Assembly: GCA_900540545.1 (NCBI GenBank)
Contig: UQGJ01000002.1
Location: 62,001-126,000 of the forward strand
Direction: 5' to 3'
From: an uncultured Eubacteriales bacterium
GTDB taxonomy: Bacteria > Bacillota > Clostridia > Oscillospirales > Oscillospiraceae
Length of the DNA: 64,000 bases
Positions 32,553-40,678 of this stretch are shown here, piece by piece. Position 1 is the stretch's first letter, and every line of letters starts with the position of its first letter. The translations under genes and the position numbers were made by a program. The notes below the pieces were generated by a model. The model was not told where the DNA came from, did not search any database, and saw only the letters and a list, made by a program, of their open reading frames with translations.

Positions 32553-33539
32553 TTACCCGAACAACTCCGCCAGCTTTTCCCCAAAGTCGGGATGAATGAC
32601 GCCCTTCTCTGTGACGATACCCGTCAAAAGCTGGTGGGGGGTCACGTCGAAGGCCGGGTTATACACCCCTACCCCCTCCGGGGCGGTCTGGACCCCGCCG
32701 AAGTGGGTCACCTCCGCCGGGTCCCGCTGCTCGATGACGATATGGCTCCCGTCGGGGATGGACAGGTCGATGGTGGAGGAGGGCAGCACCGTGTAGAAGG
32801 GGATGCCGTGGTAGTGGGCTGCCACCGCCACCCCGTAGGTGCCGATTTTATTGGCGAAATCCCCGTTGGCTGCCATGCGGTCGCAGCCCAGGAAGACCAT
32901 GTCGATTTTCCCCTGGGCCATCAGGGAGGCGGCCATGTTGTCGGTGATGAGGGTGGCCGGAATGCCGTCCTTCACCAGCTCCCAGGCCGTGAGACGTGCC
33001 CCCTGGAGCAGGGGCCGGGTCTCGTCGCAGTAGACCATCTCCACGCAGCCCCGGCTGTGGGCGGCCCGGACCACCCCCAGGGCGGTGCCGTATCCGCCGG
33101 TGGCGATGGCTCCGGCATTGCAGTGGGTCAGTATCCTGGCCCCCTTGGGGACCAGCGCAGCCCCGTGCTTGCCGATTTTTCGGTTCATCACGATGTCCTC
33201 CCGGTGGATGGCCTCGGCCTCCGCCACCAGGGCGGGCAGGGACTGCTCACACCGAGCCATGCGGTCCAGGGCCCAGAAGAGGTTCACCGCCGTGGGGCGG
33301 CTGGCGGACAGGGTCTCCCTGGCCCGCGCCAGAGCCGCCGGGTCCGGGTCCTCCATAGCGGCCAGACAGTAGGCGTAGGCCGCCGCGATGCCGATGGCGG
33401 GCGCGCCCCGGACCACCAGACGGCGGATGGCGTCCGCCACCCTGCGGTAATCGGTGTAGTCGTTCCAGACCTCCTCCACCGGGAGCTTAGTCTGGTCCAA
33501 GAGGGCAAGGGAGTCCCCCTGCCAGCGAATCGCGTCCAT
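32553..33539 (-). CDS. mtnA: Methylthioribose-1-phosphate isomerase
   Basis: 328 aa. Isomerises 5-methylthioribose-1-phosphate to the ribulose form in methionine salvage. VVRGAPAIGIAAAYAYCLA, LTHCNAGAIATGGYGTALGVVRAA (catalytic Cys), YCDETRPLLQGARLTAWEL, and FLGCDRMAANGDFANKIGTY (catalytic Asp) are diagnostic and distinguish it from eIF2B-like relatives. No other methionine-salvage gene is in the window, so it may serve purine/methylthioadenosine disposal or ribose-1-phosphate-type salvage. GGAGGT precedes the ATG. Confidence 0.95.
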   Translation of the reverse strand: MDAIRWQGDSLALLDQTKLPVEEVWNDYTDYRRVADAIRRLVVRGAPAIGIAAAYAYCLAAMEDPDPAALARARETLSASRPTAVNLFWALDRMARCEQSLPALVAEAEAIHREDIVMNRKIGKHGAALVPKGARILTHCNAGAIATGGYGTALGVVRAAHSRGCVEMVYCDETRPLLQGARLTAWELVKDGIPATLITDNMAASLMAQGKIDMVFLGCDRMAANGDFANKIGTYGVAVAAHYHGIPFYTVLPSSTIDLSIPDGSHIVIEQRDPAEVTHFGGVQTAPEGVGVYNPAFDVTPHQLLTGIVTEKGVIHPDFGEKLAELFG

Positions 33540-33606
33540 AGTGCGGACCTCCAGTCATTTTATTTGATAGAATCATCATAACACACGCCGTTGCGGGAGA
33601 CAAGAA

Positions 33607-35505
33607 ATGATAGACATATCCGTATCAAACCTCGTCAAAGAATTCGAGGTGGGCAGCAAAATTTTAGACGGCCTGACCTTCCAGGTGGACACCGGGGAGC
33701 GGGTGGGCATCCTGGGCAAGAACGGGGCGGGGAAGACCACCCTGTTCAAAATCATGACCGGGGAGCTGGACGCCGACGAGGGCCAGGTCTCCACCGCCGC
33801 CGGGAAGCGGGTGGGGCTGATTTCCCAGATCCCCGTCTACCCCGCCGGGACCACGGTGGAGGGCGTCCTCCGCTCGGCCTTCGACAGGCTCAAGGCCATG
33901 GAGGCCGAGATGGCCGCCCTCACCGCCCGGATGGGGGCGGGGGAGGAGGATCCGGCCCTTCTGAAACGCTACGACGCCCTGTCCGCCGCCTTTGAAAACG
34001 GCGGAGGCTACGACACCGAGACCGCCCTCAACAAGGTGGCCAACGGCCTGGACATCCCCCAGGACATGCGGGCCCGGCTCTTCGCCGACCTGTCCGGCGG
34101 GGAAAAGACCCGGGTGAACCTGGCCCGGCTCATCCTGGAGGACACCGACATCCTCCTGCTGGACGAGCCCACCAACCACCTGGACCTGCGGGCCACGGAG
34201 TGGCTGGAGGGCTACCTCTCCAAATTCAAGGGCACCGTCCTTACCATCTCCCACGACCGCTGGTTCCTGGACCGGGTGGTCACCCGCATCATCGAGGTGG
34301 TGGACGGCAAGGCCGAGCTGTACGCCGGCAATTACAGCTTCTACGTGGTGGAAAAGGAAAAGCGTTACGAGGAGCGGATGCGCCAGTACGAGAAGGAGCA
34401 GGCCAAGATCGAACAGCTCCAGGAGGCGGCGGACAAGCTCCACCTGTGGGCCTTCATGGGGGCGGACAAGCTCCACAAGCGGGCCTTCTCCATGGAAAAG
34501 CGCATCGAGCGCCTGCGCAAGACGGACAGGCCCAAGCGGGAGCGCAAGCTGGAGGTCAAGTTCGGGGAGCGGGAGTTCCACGGGGACGAGGCTATGATCG
34601 TCACCGACCTGAAAAAGTCCTTCGACGGCCGCACCCTCTTCGACCACGTGGATCTGGAGGTCCTGGGCGGTGAGCGCATCGCCCTGCTGGGAGACAACGG
34701 CACGGGCAAATCCACCCTCATCAAGATGATCATGGGGGAGGAGATGCCCGACAGCGGCAGGATACGCCTGGGCCCTACCGTCCGCATCGGCTACCTGCCC
34801 CAAATCATCCACTTCGACCACCCGGAGCGGAATCTGGTGGACACCATGCTCTACGACCAGAACTGCTCCACCCAGGAGGCCCGGGACCGGCTGGCGGCCT
34901 TCAACTTCCGGGGGGAGGACGTGTTCAAGTGCGTGTCCACCCTCTCCGGCGGAGAGCAGTCCAGGCTGCGGCTGTGCATGCTCATGGACGCGAAAATCAA
35001 CCTGCTGATTCTGGACGAGCCCACCAACCACCTGGACCTGATGAGCCGGGAGTGGATCGAGGAGGCCGTAGCCGACTACACCGGCACCCTCCTCTTCGTC
35101 TCCCACGACCGCTACTTCATCAACCAGTTCGCCACTCGGGTCTGGATGCTGGAAAACGGCTCCATCACCGACTTCGACGGCACCTTTGAGGAGTTCAACG
35201 CCTGGAAGGAGAAAAAAATCCCCCTGCCGGTGCAGAAGCCCGCGGAGGAGCCGAAAAAGGAGAAGCCCAAGCGCACCGGCGGCACCAAGCTGTTGGAAAA
35301 AGAGGTGGCCGCCGCCGAGCGCGAGGTCTCCAAGGCCGAGGAGCGGATGTTCGACCTGACCCAGGCCATCGAGGAGGCCGCCAGCGACTACTTAAAGCTC
35401 ACGGAACTCTACGAGCAGCGGAACGCCCTGGAGGACGAGATCGCCCACCTGTATGCCGCCTGGGAGCGGCTGGCGGCGGAGCTGGAGGAGGCGAAGGAGG
35501 GATGA
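33607..35505 (+). CDS. ABC-F family ATPase (YdiF/Uup type)
   Basis: 632 aa. Two nucleotide-binding domains: GILGKNGAGKTTLF with LSGGEKTRVNLARL and LLLDEPTNHLDLRATEWLE; and LLGDNGTGKSTLIKM with LSGGEQSRLRLCML and LLILDEPTNHLDLMSREWIE. Between them is the linker (P-site tRNA-interaction motif region, ~residues 245-325), very basic. The C-terminal ~85 residues form a coiled coil (LLEKEVAAAEREVSKAEERMFDL...) as in YdiF/Uup. This class acts on ribosomes or replication intermediates, not transport. It overlaps the next gene by 4 bp. Distinct from the Lsa-type protein at 50.5 kb. Confidence 0.93.
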   Translation: MIDISVSNLVKEFEVGSKILDGLTFQVDTGERVGILGKNGAGKTTLFKIMTGELDADEGQVSTAAGKRVGLISQIPVYPAGTTVEGVLRSAFDRLKAMEAEMAALTARMGAGEEDPALLKRYDALSAAFENGGGYDTETALNKVANGLDIPQDMRARLFADLSGGEKTRVNLARLILEDTDILLLDEPTNHLDLRATEWLEGYLSKFKGTVLTISHDRWFLDRVVTRIIEVVDGKAELYAGNYSFYVVEKEKRYEERMRQYEKEQAKIEQLQEAADKLHLWAFMGADKLHKRAFSMEKRIERLRKTDRPKRERKLEVKFGEREFHGDEAMIVTDLKKSFDGRTLFDHVDLEVLGGERIALLGDNGTGKSTLIKMIMGEEMPDSGRIRLGPTVRIGYLPQIIHFDHPERNLVDTMLYDQNCSTQEARDRLAAFNFRGEDVFKCVSTLSGGEQSRLRLCMLMDAKINLLILDEPTNHLDLMSREWIEEAVADYTGTLLFVSHDRYFINQFATRVWMLENGSITDFDGTFEEFNAWKEKKIPLPVQKPAEEPKKEKPKRTGGTKLLEKEVAAAEREVSKAEERMFDLTQAIEEAASDYLKLTELYEQRNALEDEIAHLYAAWERLAAELEEAKEG

Positions 35506-36290
35506 GCGGGAAGCTCTACCACCACTATCAGGGCAAGCAGGGCGGGAACGGCCTGATTTGGCTGGGTCTCTTGGTGCTGGCTACCTCCGGCTTGGTGTAT
35601 CTGCTGGCCCCCTTCAGCGTCCGCAAGTTCGCCGCCTTTCCGGCCTTGGGCGGGGTGTTCCTGCTGTGCTTCGGGGCGGCGGGGAAGATGCCGGAGCGGG
35701 GGGCCAAGGGAACCCGCATCGCGCTTCTGGCCCTGCTGGCGTTGGCTGTGGCGGGCTTCGGGGTCCTGGAGGGCGTCATCATTGCCGGGGCCAGGGACGA
35801 CATCCACGATGAGCCCGACGTGGTGGTGGTCCTGGGGGCTCAGGTCCACACATGGGGGCCGTCGGTGCTGCTGTGTGACCGCCTGGACACCGCACTGGCC
35901 TATCTGGAGGACCACCCGGGCCTGCCCGTGGTGGTCACCGGCGGCCAGGGGCCGGATGAGCCCTGGACCGAGGCGTCCTCCATGCGGGACTATCTGGTGG
36001 CCCACGGCCTGGACGAGGGCCGCATCTGGCTGGAGGAGGAGTCCCACAACACCACTCAGAACCTGGACTTTACCCGGGACCTCCTGGAGGCCAAGGGCTA
36101 CGACTTGGCCGAGACTCACCTCCTGGTGGTCTCCAACGGCTTCCATCTGGCCCGGGTGCGGATGCTGGCCCACCGCCACGGGCTGGACATCTCCACCCTG
36201 GCGGCCCCCTCCAGCCACGCCGCCGCCCGCTTCCAGAGCTATATCCGGGAGGCCCCCGCCCTGGTGAAGTCCTGGGTTTTTGACCGCTGA
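35502..36290 (+). CDS. YdcF/ElyC-like DUF218 protein
   Basis: 262 aa. Three membrane helices in the first ~100 residues, then a DUF218 domain: PDVVVVLGAQVHTWGPSVLLCDRLDTALAYLE, LPVVVTGGQGPDEPWTEASSMRDYLVAHGLDEGRIWLEEESHNTTQNLDFT and LLVVSNGFHLARVRMLAHRHG. Relatives (SanA, YdcF, ElyC) influence the cell envelope, with ElyC linked to undecaprenyl-phosphate-dependent wall synthesis in E. coli. The biochemical activity is unknown. Translationally coupled to the ABC-F gene (ATGA overlap). Confidence 0.9.
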   Translation: MSGKLYHHYQGKQGGNGLIWLGLLVLATSGLVYLLAPFSVRKFAAFPALGGVFLLCFGAAGKMPERGAKGTRIALLALLALAVAGFGVLEGVIIAGARDDIHDEPDVVVVLGAQVHTWGPSVLLCDRLDTALAYLEDHPGLPVVVTGGQGPDEPWTEASSMRDYLVAHGLDEGRIWLEEESHNTTQNLDFTRDLLEAKGYDLAETHLLVVSNGFHLARVRMLAHRHGLDISTLAAPSSHAAARFQSYIREAPALVKSWVFDR

Positions 36291-36338
36291 CAAGCGGCGT
36301 GTGGCCGCCCAAAAAACCAACCGATTTGAGGTTAGAAC

Positions 36339-37403
36339 ATGCTGGATAAGCTGAAAACCATCGAACAACAATACGCCGAGCTGGAGGCCCGGCTGGCCGC
36401 GCCGGAGACCTATGACGACCCGGCCCGGGTGGCTAGGCTCAACAAGGAGCAGCGGGACCTGGAGCCGGTGGTCACCGCCTACCGGGCCTATGTGAAGCGC
36501 CAGAAGGACCTGGCCGACGCCCAGGAGTTGATGGCCGACCCGGATATGAAGGAGCTGGCCCAGGAGGAGTTCTCCGCCGCCAAAGAGGACCTGGCCCGTT
36601 TGGAGGAGGAGATGAAGCTCCTCCTGCTGCCCCACGACCCCAACGACGGAAAGAACGTCATCGTGGAGATTCGGGCGGGGGTGGGGGGAGAGGAGTCCGC
36701 CCTCTTTGCCCACTCCCTGTTCCGCATGTACTCCATGTATGCCGAGTCCCGCCGGTGGAAGGTGGAGGTGGACAGCATCAACGAGACCGAGTTGGGCGGG
36801 GTGAAGGAAATCTGCTTTACGATTGATGGTGAGGGGGCCTACTCCCGCCTGAAATTTGAGAGCGGCGTCCACAGGGTCCAGCGGGTGCCGGAGACCGAGT
36901 CCGGCGGGCGGGTCCACACATCCACCGTCACGGTGGCGGTGCTGCCCGAGGTGGACGAGGTGGACTTTGAGCTGAACCCCGCCGACATCGAGATGCAGGT
37001 CTTCCGCTCCTCCGGCGCGGGGGGACAGCACGTGAATAAGACCTCCTCCGCTGTCCGCCTAATCCACAAGCCCACGGGCACCGTGGTGGAGTGCCAGCAG
37101 GAGCGCAGCCAGTTCCAGAACCGGGACAAGGCCATGCAGCTCTTGCGCTCCCGGCTCTACGAGGAGAAGGTCCAGGCCCAGTCCGACGAGGTGACGGCCC
37201 AGCGGCGCAGCCAGGTGGGCACCGGTATGCGCAACGAGCGCATCCGCACCTACAACTTCCCCCAGGGCCGCCTCACCGACCACCGGATAGGACTTACCCT
37301 TTACAAGCTCGACGCTGTCATGAACGGCGACCTGGACGACATCATTGACGGCTTGGTCACTGCCGACCAGGCGGAGCGGCTCAAACAGAGCGAAGGAAAC
37401 TGA
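36339..37403 (+). CDS. prfA: Peptide chain release factor 1
   Basis: 354 aa, standard length. Recognises UAA/UAG and releases the finished peptide. GGQ in SSGAGGQHVNKTSSAVRL (~residue 229). The stop-codon recognition stretch lies around RVPETESGGRVHTSTVTVAVLPE and the C-terminal TDHRIGLTLYKLDAVMNGDLDDIIDGL is RF1-type. prmC (the glutamine methyltransferase often next to prfA) is absent; instead a small gene and a Sua5-like gene follow, as in several Firmicutes. Confidence 0.96.
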   Translation: MLDKLKTIEQQYAELEARLAAPETYDDPARVARLNKEQRDLEPVVTAYRAYVKRQKDLADAQELMADPDMKELAQEEFSAAKEDLARLEEEMKLLLLPHDPNDGKNVIVEIRAGVGGEESALFAHSLFRMYSMYAESRRWKVEVDSINETELGGVKEICFTIDGEGAYSRLKFESGVHRVQRVPETESGGRVHTSTVTVAVLPEVDEVDFELNPADIEMQVFRSSGAGGQHVNKTSSAVRLIHKPTGTVVECQQERSQFQNRDKAMQLLRSRLYEEKVQAQSDEVTAQRRSQVGTGMRNERIRTYNFPQGRLTDHRIGLTLYKLDAVMNGDLDDIIDGLVTADQAERLKQSEGN

Positions 37404-37422
37404 CAAAAAGGAGAACGAGACC

Positions 37423-37680
37423 GTGGAACTGCTGATTCATTTTACCGCCCTGCCCGAGGGGCTGACGCTGGACGACGCGAAGATAGACCTTGCCAGCCTG
37501 CTGGAGGATGACGGCTGGCTCACCGGCTCCGGCCCGGATTTCATCGAGCTGGAGCTGGAGGACGAGAAAAACAATCCCAAATACGGCATCCTCACCGTCA
37601 AGAACTACCTCCAAAAGGCCCAATTCCCCAAGGACACTTCCATTGAGCTGGCCGGTGTCCCCGTGGGTATCTACGAATAA
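37423..37680 (+). CDS. Small acidic protein of unknown function
   Basis: 85 aa, GTG start about 10 nt after AAAAAGGAGA. Acidic and soluble: VELLIHFTALPEGLTLDDAKIDLASLLEDDGWLTGSGPDFIELELEDEKNNPKYGILTVKNYLQKAQFPKDTSIEL. A predicted alpha/beta sandwich with no catalytic motif. It lies between prfA and the Sua5-type gene with gaps of 19 and 18 bp, so it is probably co-transcribed with genes for translation. I do not recognise a family. Confidence 0.7.
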   Translation: MELLIHFTALPEGLTLDDAKIDLASLLEDDGWLTGSGPDFIELELEDEKNNPKYGILTVKNYLQKAQFPKDTSIELAGVPVGIYE

Positions 37681-37698
37681 AAATCAGGTGAATTGCCC

Positions 37699-38718
37699 TT
37701 GAACACACAATATCTGACCGCAAAACAGCTTTCCCAGGCCGCCGCCGTTCTGAAACGGGGCGGCCTGCTGGGCATCCCTACCGAGACGGTCTATGGCCTG
37801 GGGGCCGACGGCCTGGACCCGGAAGCCGTGGCCCATATTTTCCAGGCCAAGGGTCGGCCCCAGGACAACCCCTTGATTTTACACATCCCGTCCGCCGACT
37901 GGCTGGCGCGCTACTGCCAGAATATCCCGGACACGGCGTATCTGCTGGCCCAGCGGTTCTGGCCCGGCCCCATGACCATGATTTTGGAGCGCAAGCCCGT
38001 GGTCCCAGACGCGGTGACGGCGGGCCTGGACACCGTGGGGATGCGCTGTCCTGACCACGCCCTGTGCCGGAAAATCATCGCCCTGGCCGACCTGCCGGTG
38101 GCCGCCCCATCCGGGAACACCTCCGGCCGGCCCAGCCCCACCACGGCGGCGGTCATGCTGGAGGACATGGACGGGAAAATCGACGCCATTGTGGACGGCG
38201 GACCCTGCGCCGTGGGGGTGGAGTCCACCATCATCGACCTCACCGCCACGCCCCCCCGGCTCCTCCGACCCGGCGGCGTGACCCTGGAACAGCTCCGGGA
38301 GGCGCTGGGTGAGGTGGAGGTGGACCCGGCGGTGACCCGCTTGATGGGGGCGGGGGAACAGCCCCGGGCCCCCGGCATGAAGTACCGCCACTACGCCCCC
38401 AAGGCCCCCGTCGCCGTGGTAAAAGGGGACCCGGCCCTGGGCGCGGTCTATATAAGGGACCACCTAAAGGACGGCGAGGGGGTCATCTGCTTCGACGAAT
38501 ACGCGGACCTCTATCCCGGCCACGTGGTGGAACGCCTGGGCCCCGCCGCCGACAAGGCCACCCAGGCCCGCCACGTCTTTGACGCCCTGCGGGCTTTCGA
38601 CGGCACCGCCGTCCCCGCCATCTGGGCCCAGTGCCCCGACGATACGGGCATAGGTCTGGCCATCTCCAACCGCCTGAACAAGGCGGCGGGGTTCCATATC
38701 ATTGATTTAGAGGGCTGA
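37699..38718 (+). CDS. L-threonylcarbamoyladenylate synthase, Sua5 type
   Basis: 339 aa. Start TTG at 37699, 8 nt from AGGTG; TTG 37693 is too close. Makes threonylcarbamoyl-AMP from Thr, bicarbonate and ATP, the donor for the TsaB/D/E complex whose B and E subunits are at 25.7-26.8 kb. YrdC domain residues ~1-205: GGLLGIPTETVYGLGADG, IFQAKGRPQDNPLILHI, WPGPMTMIL, VAAPSGNTSGRPSPTTA, VGVESTIIDLT. Followed by the Sua5 C-terminal domain (APGMKYRHYAPKAPVAVV...). Two-domain length matches Bacillus YwlC/Sua5. Confidence 0.95.
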   Translation: MNTQYLTAKQLSQAAAVLKRGGLLGIPTETVYGLGADGLDPEAVAHIFQAKGRPQDNPLILHIPSADWLARYCQNIPDTAYLLAQRFWPGPMTMILERKPVVPDAVTAGLDTVGMRCPDHALCRKIIALADLPVAAPSGNTSGRPSPTTAAVMLEDMDGKIDAIVDGGPCAVGVESTIIDLTATPPRLLRPGGVTLEQLREALGEVEVDPAVTRLMGAGEQPRAPGMKYRHYAPKAPVAVVKGDPALGAVYIRDHLKDGEGVICFDEYADLYPGHVVERLGPAADKATQARHVFDALRAFDGTAVPAIWAQCPDDTGIGLAISNRLNKAAGFHIIDLEG

Positions 38719-38752
38719 ACCGGGCCGCAACTGATCGTTGCGCCGGTTTTGC
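38718..38752 (+). terminator. Terminator of the prfA-Sua5 group
   Basis: AACCGG..CGCAA (38718-38730) pairs with TTGCGCCGGTT (38738-38748) with a 2-nt bulge, then TTGC. Short T-run. Confidence 0.6.
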
Positions 38753-38801
38753 TGGACAAGGGTGCGGGCCGTCCGCTAGGATGATGCCGAGGTGATTGGT
38801 T

Positions 38802-39374
38802 ATGACGCTGGAAGAACGGCTGCAATTTTACCGCAAACGGGAAGGCATGTCCCAGGAGGATGTGGCGGTCAGACTGAACGTGACCCGGCAGGCGGTGAGC
38901 AAGTGGGAGACCGGCTCCGCCGCGCCGGATACGGAGACCCTGACCAAGCTGGCAAAGCTGTACCGGGTGTCCCTGCCCGTGCTGATCACCGGGGACCTGG
39001 ACCAGATTCCGAAGTTGCCCGTCAATTCCCTCCAGTGGGCGCCGGACCACAAGCTCTGCCGCCCGGCGGCGGCAAAGACGCTGCAAAAGCTGATGTGGGT
39101 CTGCATCGCTTTGGGGGCCGGGTCCCTGATTTTGAGCCTGGGCCGGTTCTTCGATTGGTGGGGTTCCTGGGCCCATCGGGGGGAAAGTGCGGTGGACCTG
39201 TGGCTCTGCCTGGGACTCACGGCCCTGTTTTTCCTGTGCGCCGGAATATGTGAGGCGGCCAGGAGCGGTCTGGAGGCGCTGTTTGTGGAGCTCTCCGACC
39301 AGATGGAGAACATGGAGCGCCGGTTCCGTATGCTGCGAAAGCTGTTCCAGGGGCCGGAGGAAAGTGAGCACTAG
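38802..39374 (+). CDS. XRE-family regulator with two C-terminal membrane helices
   Basis: 190 aa. ATG at 38802 after CGAGGTG. Helix-turn-helix in residues 4-58 (LEERLQFYRKREGMSQEDVAVRLNVTRQAVSKWETGSAAPDTETLTKLAKLYRV). After a short linker, two hydrophobic segments (LMWVCIALGAGSLILSLG and LWLCLGLTALFFLCAGI) anchor it to the membrane, and a C-terminal helix follows. Membrane-tethered one-component Xre regulators of this kind are common in Firmicutes and often sense envelope state. A weak TGGACA-18-TAGGAT lies upstream. Target unknown. Confidence 0.88.
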   Translation: MTLEERLQFYRKREGMSQEDVAVRLNVTRQAVSKWETGSAAPDTETLTKLAKLYRVSLPVLITGDLDQIPKLPVNSLQWAPDHKLCRPAAAKTLQKLMWVCIALGAGSLILSLGRFFDWWGSWAHRGESAVDLWLCLGLTALFFLCAGICEAARSGLEALFVELSDQMENMERRFRMLRKLFQGPEESEH

Positions 39375-39376
39375 GG

Positions 39377-40666
39377 ATGGACGAAAGCCGACAAAAGGTG
39401 TATGATATTCATGCAATGGCTGATTCCGGGCGAGTCCGGGATTTGCGTTATCCGTCTTTGGCCGTGGAACCAAAGACTGGGCGGGAGCCCTTTCATATGG
39501 GGACGGAACCGCGCGGGGAGTCCTTGCTGGATTTTTGGCGCTGGGCTTACTCCGGCATCCACGGCAATACGGAGCGGGGGCGGCTGGCGGAATTTATTGT
39601 GGCCATGGCGCTGGGCGTCCAGGACCGAATTCCCTCCAACTGGCGTCCTTATGACTTGGAGACCCGAGATGGCATCCCTGTGGAAGTAAAAGCATCCGGC
39701 TATTTACAGGAGTGGGGACAGGCCAAGCTGACCGCTCCGAGTTTTGGCATCCAGCGGACGAAAGCGTGGAACGTTCAGAACAACACCTATGCGCGGGAGG
39801 CTAAACGACAGGCAGTGGTCTACATCTTTTGTCTGGAGACCTGCCGGGACCAGAGTGCGTTGGATGAGCTGGATTTGGGCCAATGGCGCTTTTATGTGGT
39901 TCAGACTGCGGAACTGGAGCGAAAATGCGGACCTCAAAAGACGCTTTCGTTGACGAAACTCTGTACTTTGGAGCATATGGAATGCGATTTTTCACACCTG
40001 GCCGCGGCAGTCCAAGCATCTACGTCAGGAGATATTCAGCAGTGTCTGGCATCGGAGAGGGTGGGAAATACCATGAGAATCATCGGCATCACCGGCCCCA
40101 CGGGGGCGGGAAAGACCACGGCCCTCCACGCCCTGACCGAGCTGGGGGCGGAGATCATCGACGCCGACGCGGTCTATCACCAACTTTTGGAGCATAGCGT
40201 TTCCCTGCGGGAGGCGTTGTGCGCCCGCTTTGGGGATATTTCCGACCAGACGGGCAAAATAGACCGCAAGAAGCTGGGCGAGCTGGTCTTTACCGACGAG
40301 GCCGCCCTGCTGGACCTGAACGCCATCACCCACCGCTTCGTGGGGGAGGAGGTCGACCGACTGCTGGCCCAGGCGGAGCGGGAGGGAAAGCCCGCCGCTG
40401 CCATCGACGCCATCGCCCTCATCGAGAGCGGCATCGGAAAAAAGTGCGGCGCCGTCGTGGGGGTCATCGCCCCCGCCGAGCTGCGGGTCCGCCGCATCAT
40501 GGCCCGGGAGGGCATCTCCGAGGCCTACGCCCGGAAACGGGTGTCCGCCCAAAAGGGTGAGGACTTTTTCCGCGCCCACTGCGACCATATTCTGGAGAAC
40601 GGCGAGAGCGACACGCCCGAGGCCTTTCAGGCGCGGGCCAAAGCCCTCTTTCAACACATCATTTAG
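39377..40666 (+). CDS. In-frame ORF: PD-(D/E)XK nuclease-like domain followed by dephospho-CoA kinase
   Basis: One uninterrupted frame of 429 codons. Residues 1-215 form a restriction-endonuclease-like domain: E72 (GRLAEFIVAMALG), D93 (PYDLETRDG), E103-x-K105 (VEVKAS), then GIQRTKAWNVQ, RQAVVYIFCLE and LDLGQWRFYVVQTAELERKCGPQKTLSLTKL. These match stand-alone ~220-aa proteins known in Firmicutes and are consistent with DNA cleavage, unproven. A 17-residue tail then runs into Met233, where complete CoaE begins with its own ribosome-binding site. Base composition of the first part is more AT-rich than coaE. Either the nuclease gene has lost its stop codon, or a true fusion exists, or both products are made. 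Confidence 0.75.
   Translation: MDESRQKVYDIHAMADSGRVRDLRYPSLAVEPKTGREPFHMGTEPRGESLLDFWRWAYSGIHGNTERGRLAEFIVAMALGVQDRIPSNWRPYDLETRDGIPVEVKASGYLQEWGQAKLTAPSFGIQRTKAWNVQNNTYAREAKRQAVVYIFCLETCRDQSALDELDLGQWRFYVVQTAELERKCGPQKTLSLTKLCTLEHMECDFSHLAAAVQASTSGDIQQCLASERVGNTMRIIGITGPTGAGKTTALHALTELGAEIIDADAVYHQLLEHSVSLREALCARFGDISDQTGKIDRKKLGELVFTDEAALLDLNAITHRFVGEEVDRLLAQAEREGKPAAAIDAIALIESGIGKKCGAVVGVIAPAELRVRRIMAREGISEAYARKRVSAQKGEDFFRAHCDHILENGESDTPEAFQARAKALFQHII
40073..40666 (+). CDS. coaE: Dephospho-CoA kinase
   Basis: 197 aa from the ATG at 40073, preceded by GGAGAGGG. Phosphorylates dephospho-CoA in the last step of CoA synthesis. P-loop IIGITGPTGAGKTTALHAL, then IIDADAVYHQLLE, ALFDISDQTGKIDRKKLGELVF-like block, AAAIDAIALIESGI (Walker-B-like), and the lid ARKRVSAQKGEDFFRAHCDHILEN. 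The length equals normal CoaE, so this internal start gives a complete enzyme without the nuclease-like extension. 12 bp upstream of the M18 peptidase gene. Confidence 0.93.
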   Translation: MRIIGITGPTGAGKTTALHALTELGAEIIDADAVYHQLLEHSVSLREALCARFGDISDQTGKIDRKKLGELVFTDEAALLDLNAITHRFVGEEVDRLLAQAEREGKPAAAIDAIALIESGIGKKCGAVVGVIAPAELRVRRIMAREGISEAYARKRVSAQKGEDFFRAHCDHILENGESDTPEAFQARAKALFQHII

Positions 40667-40678
40667 GAGGTAATTCCC

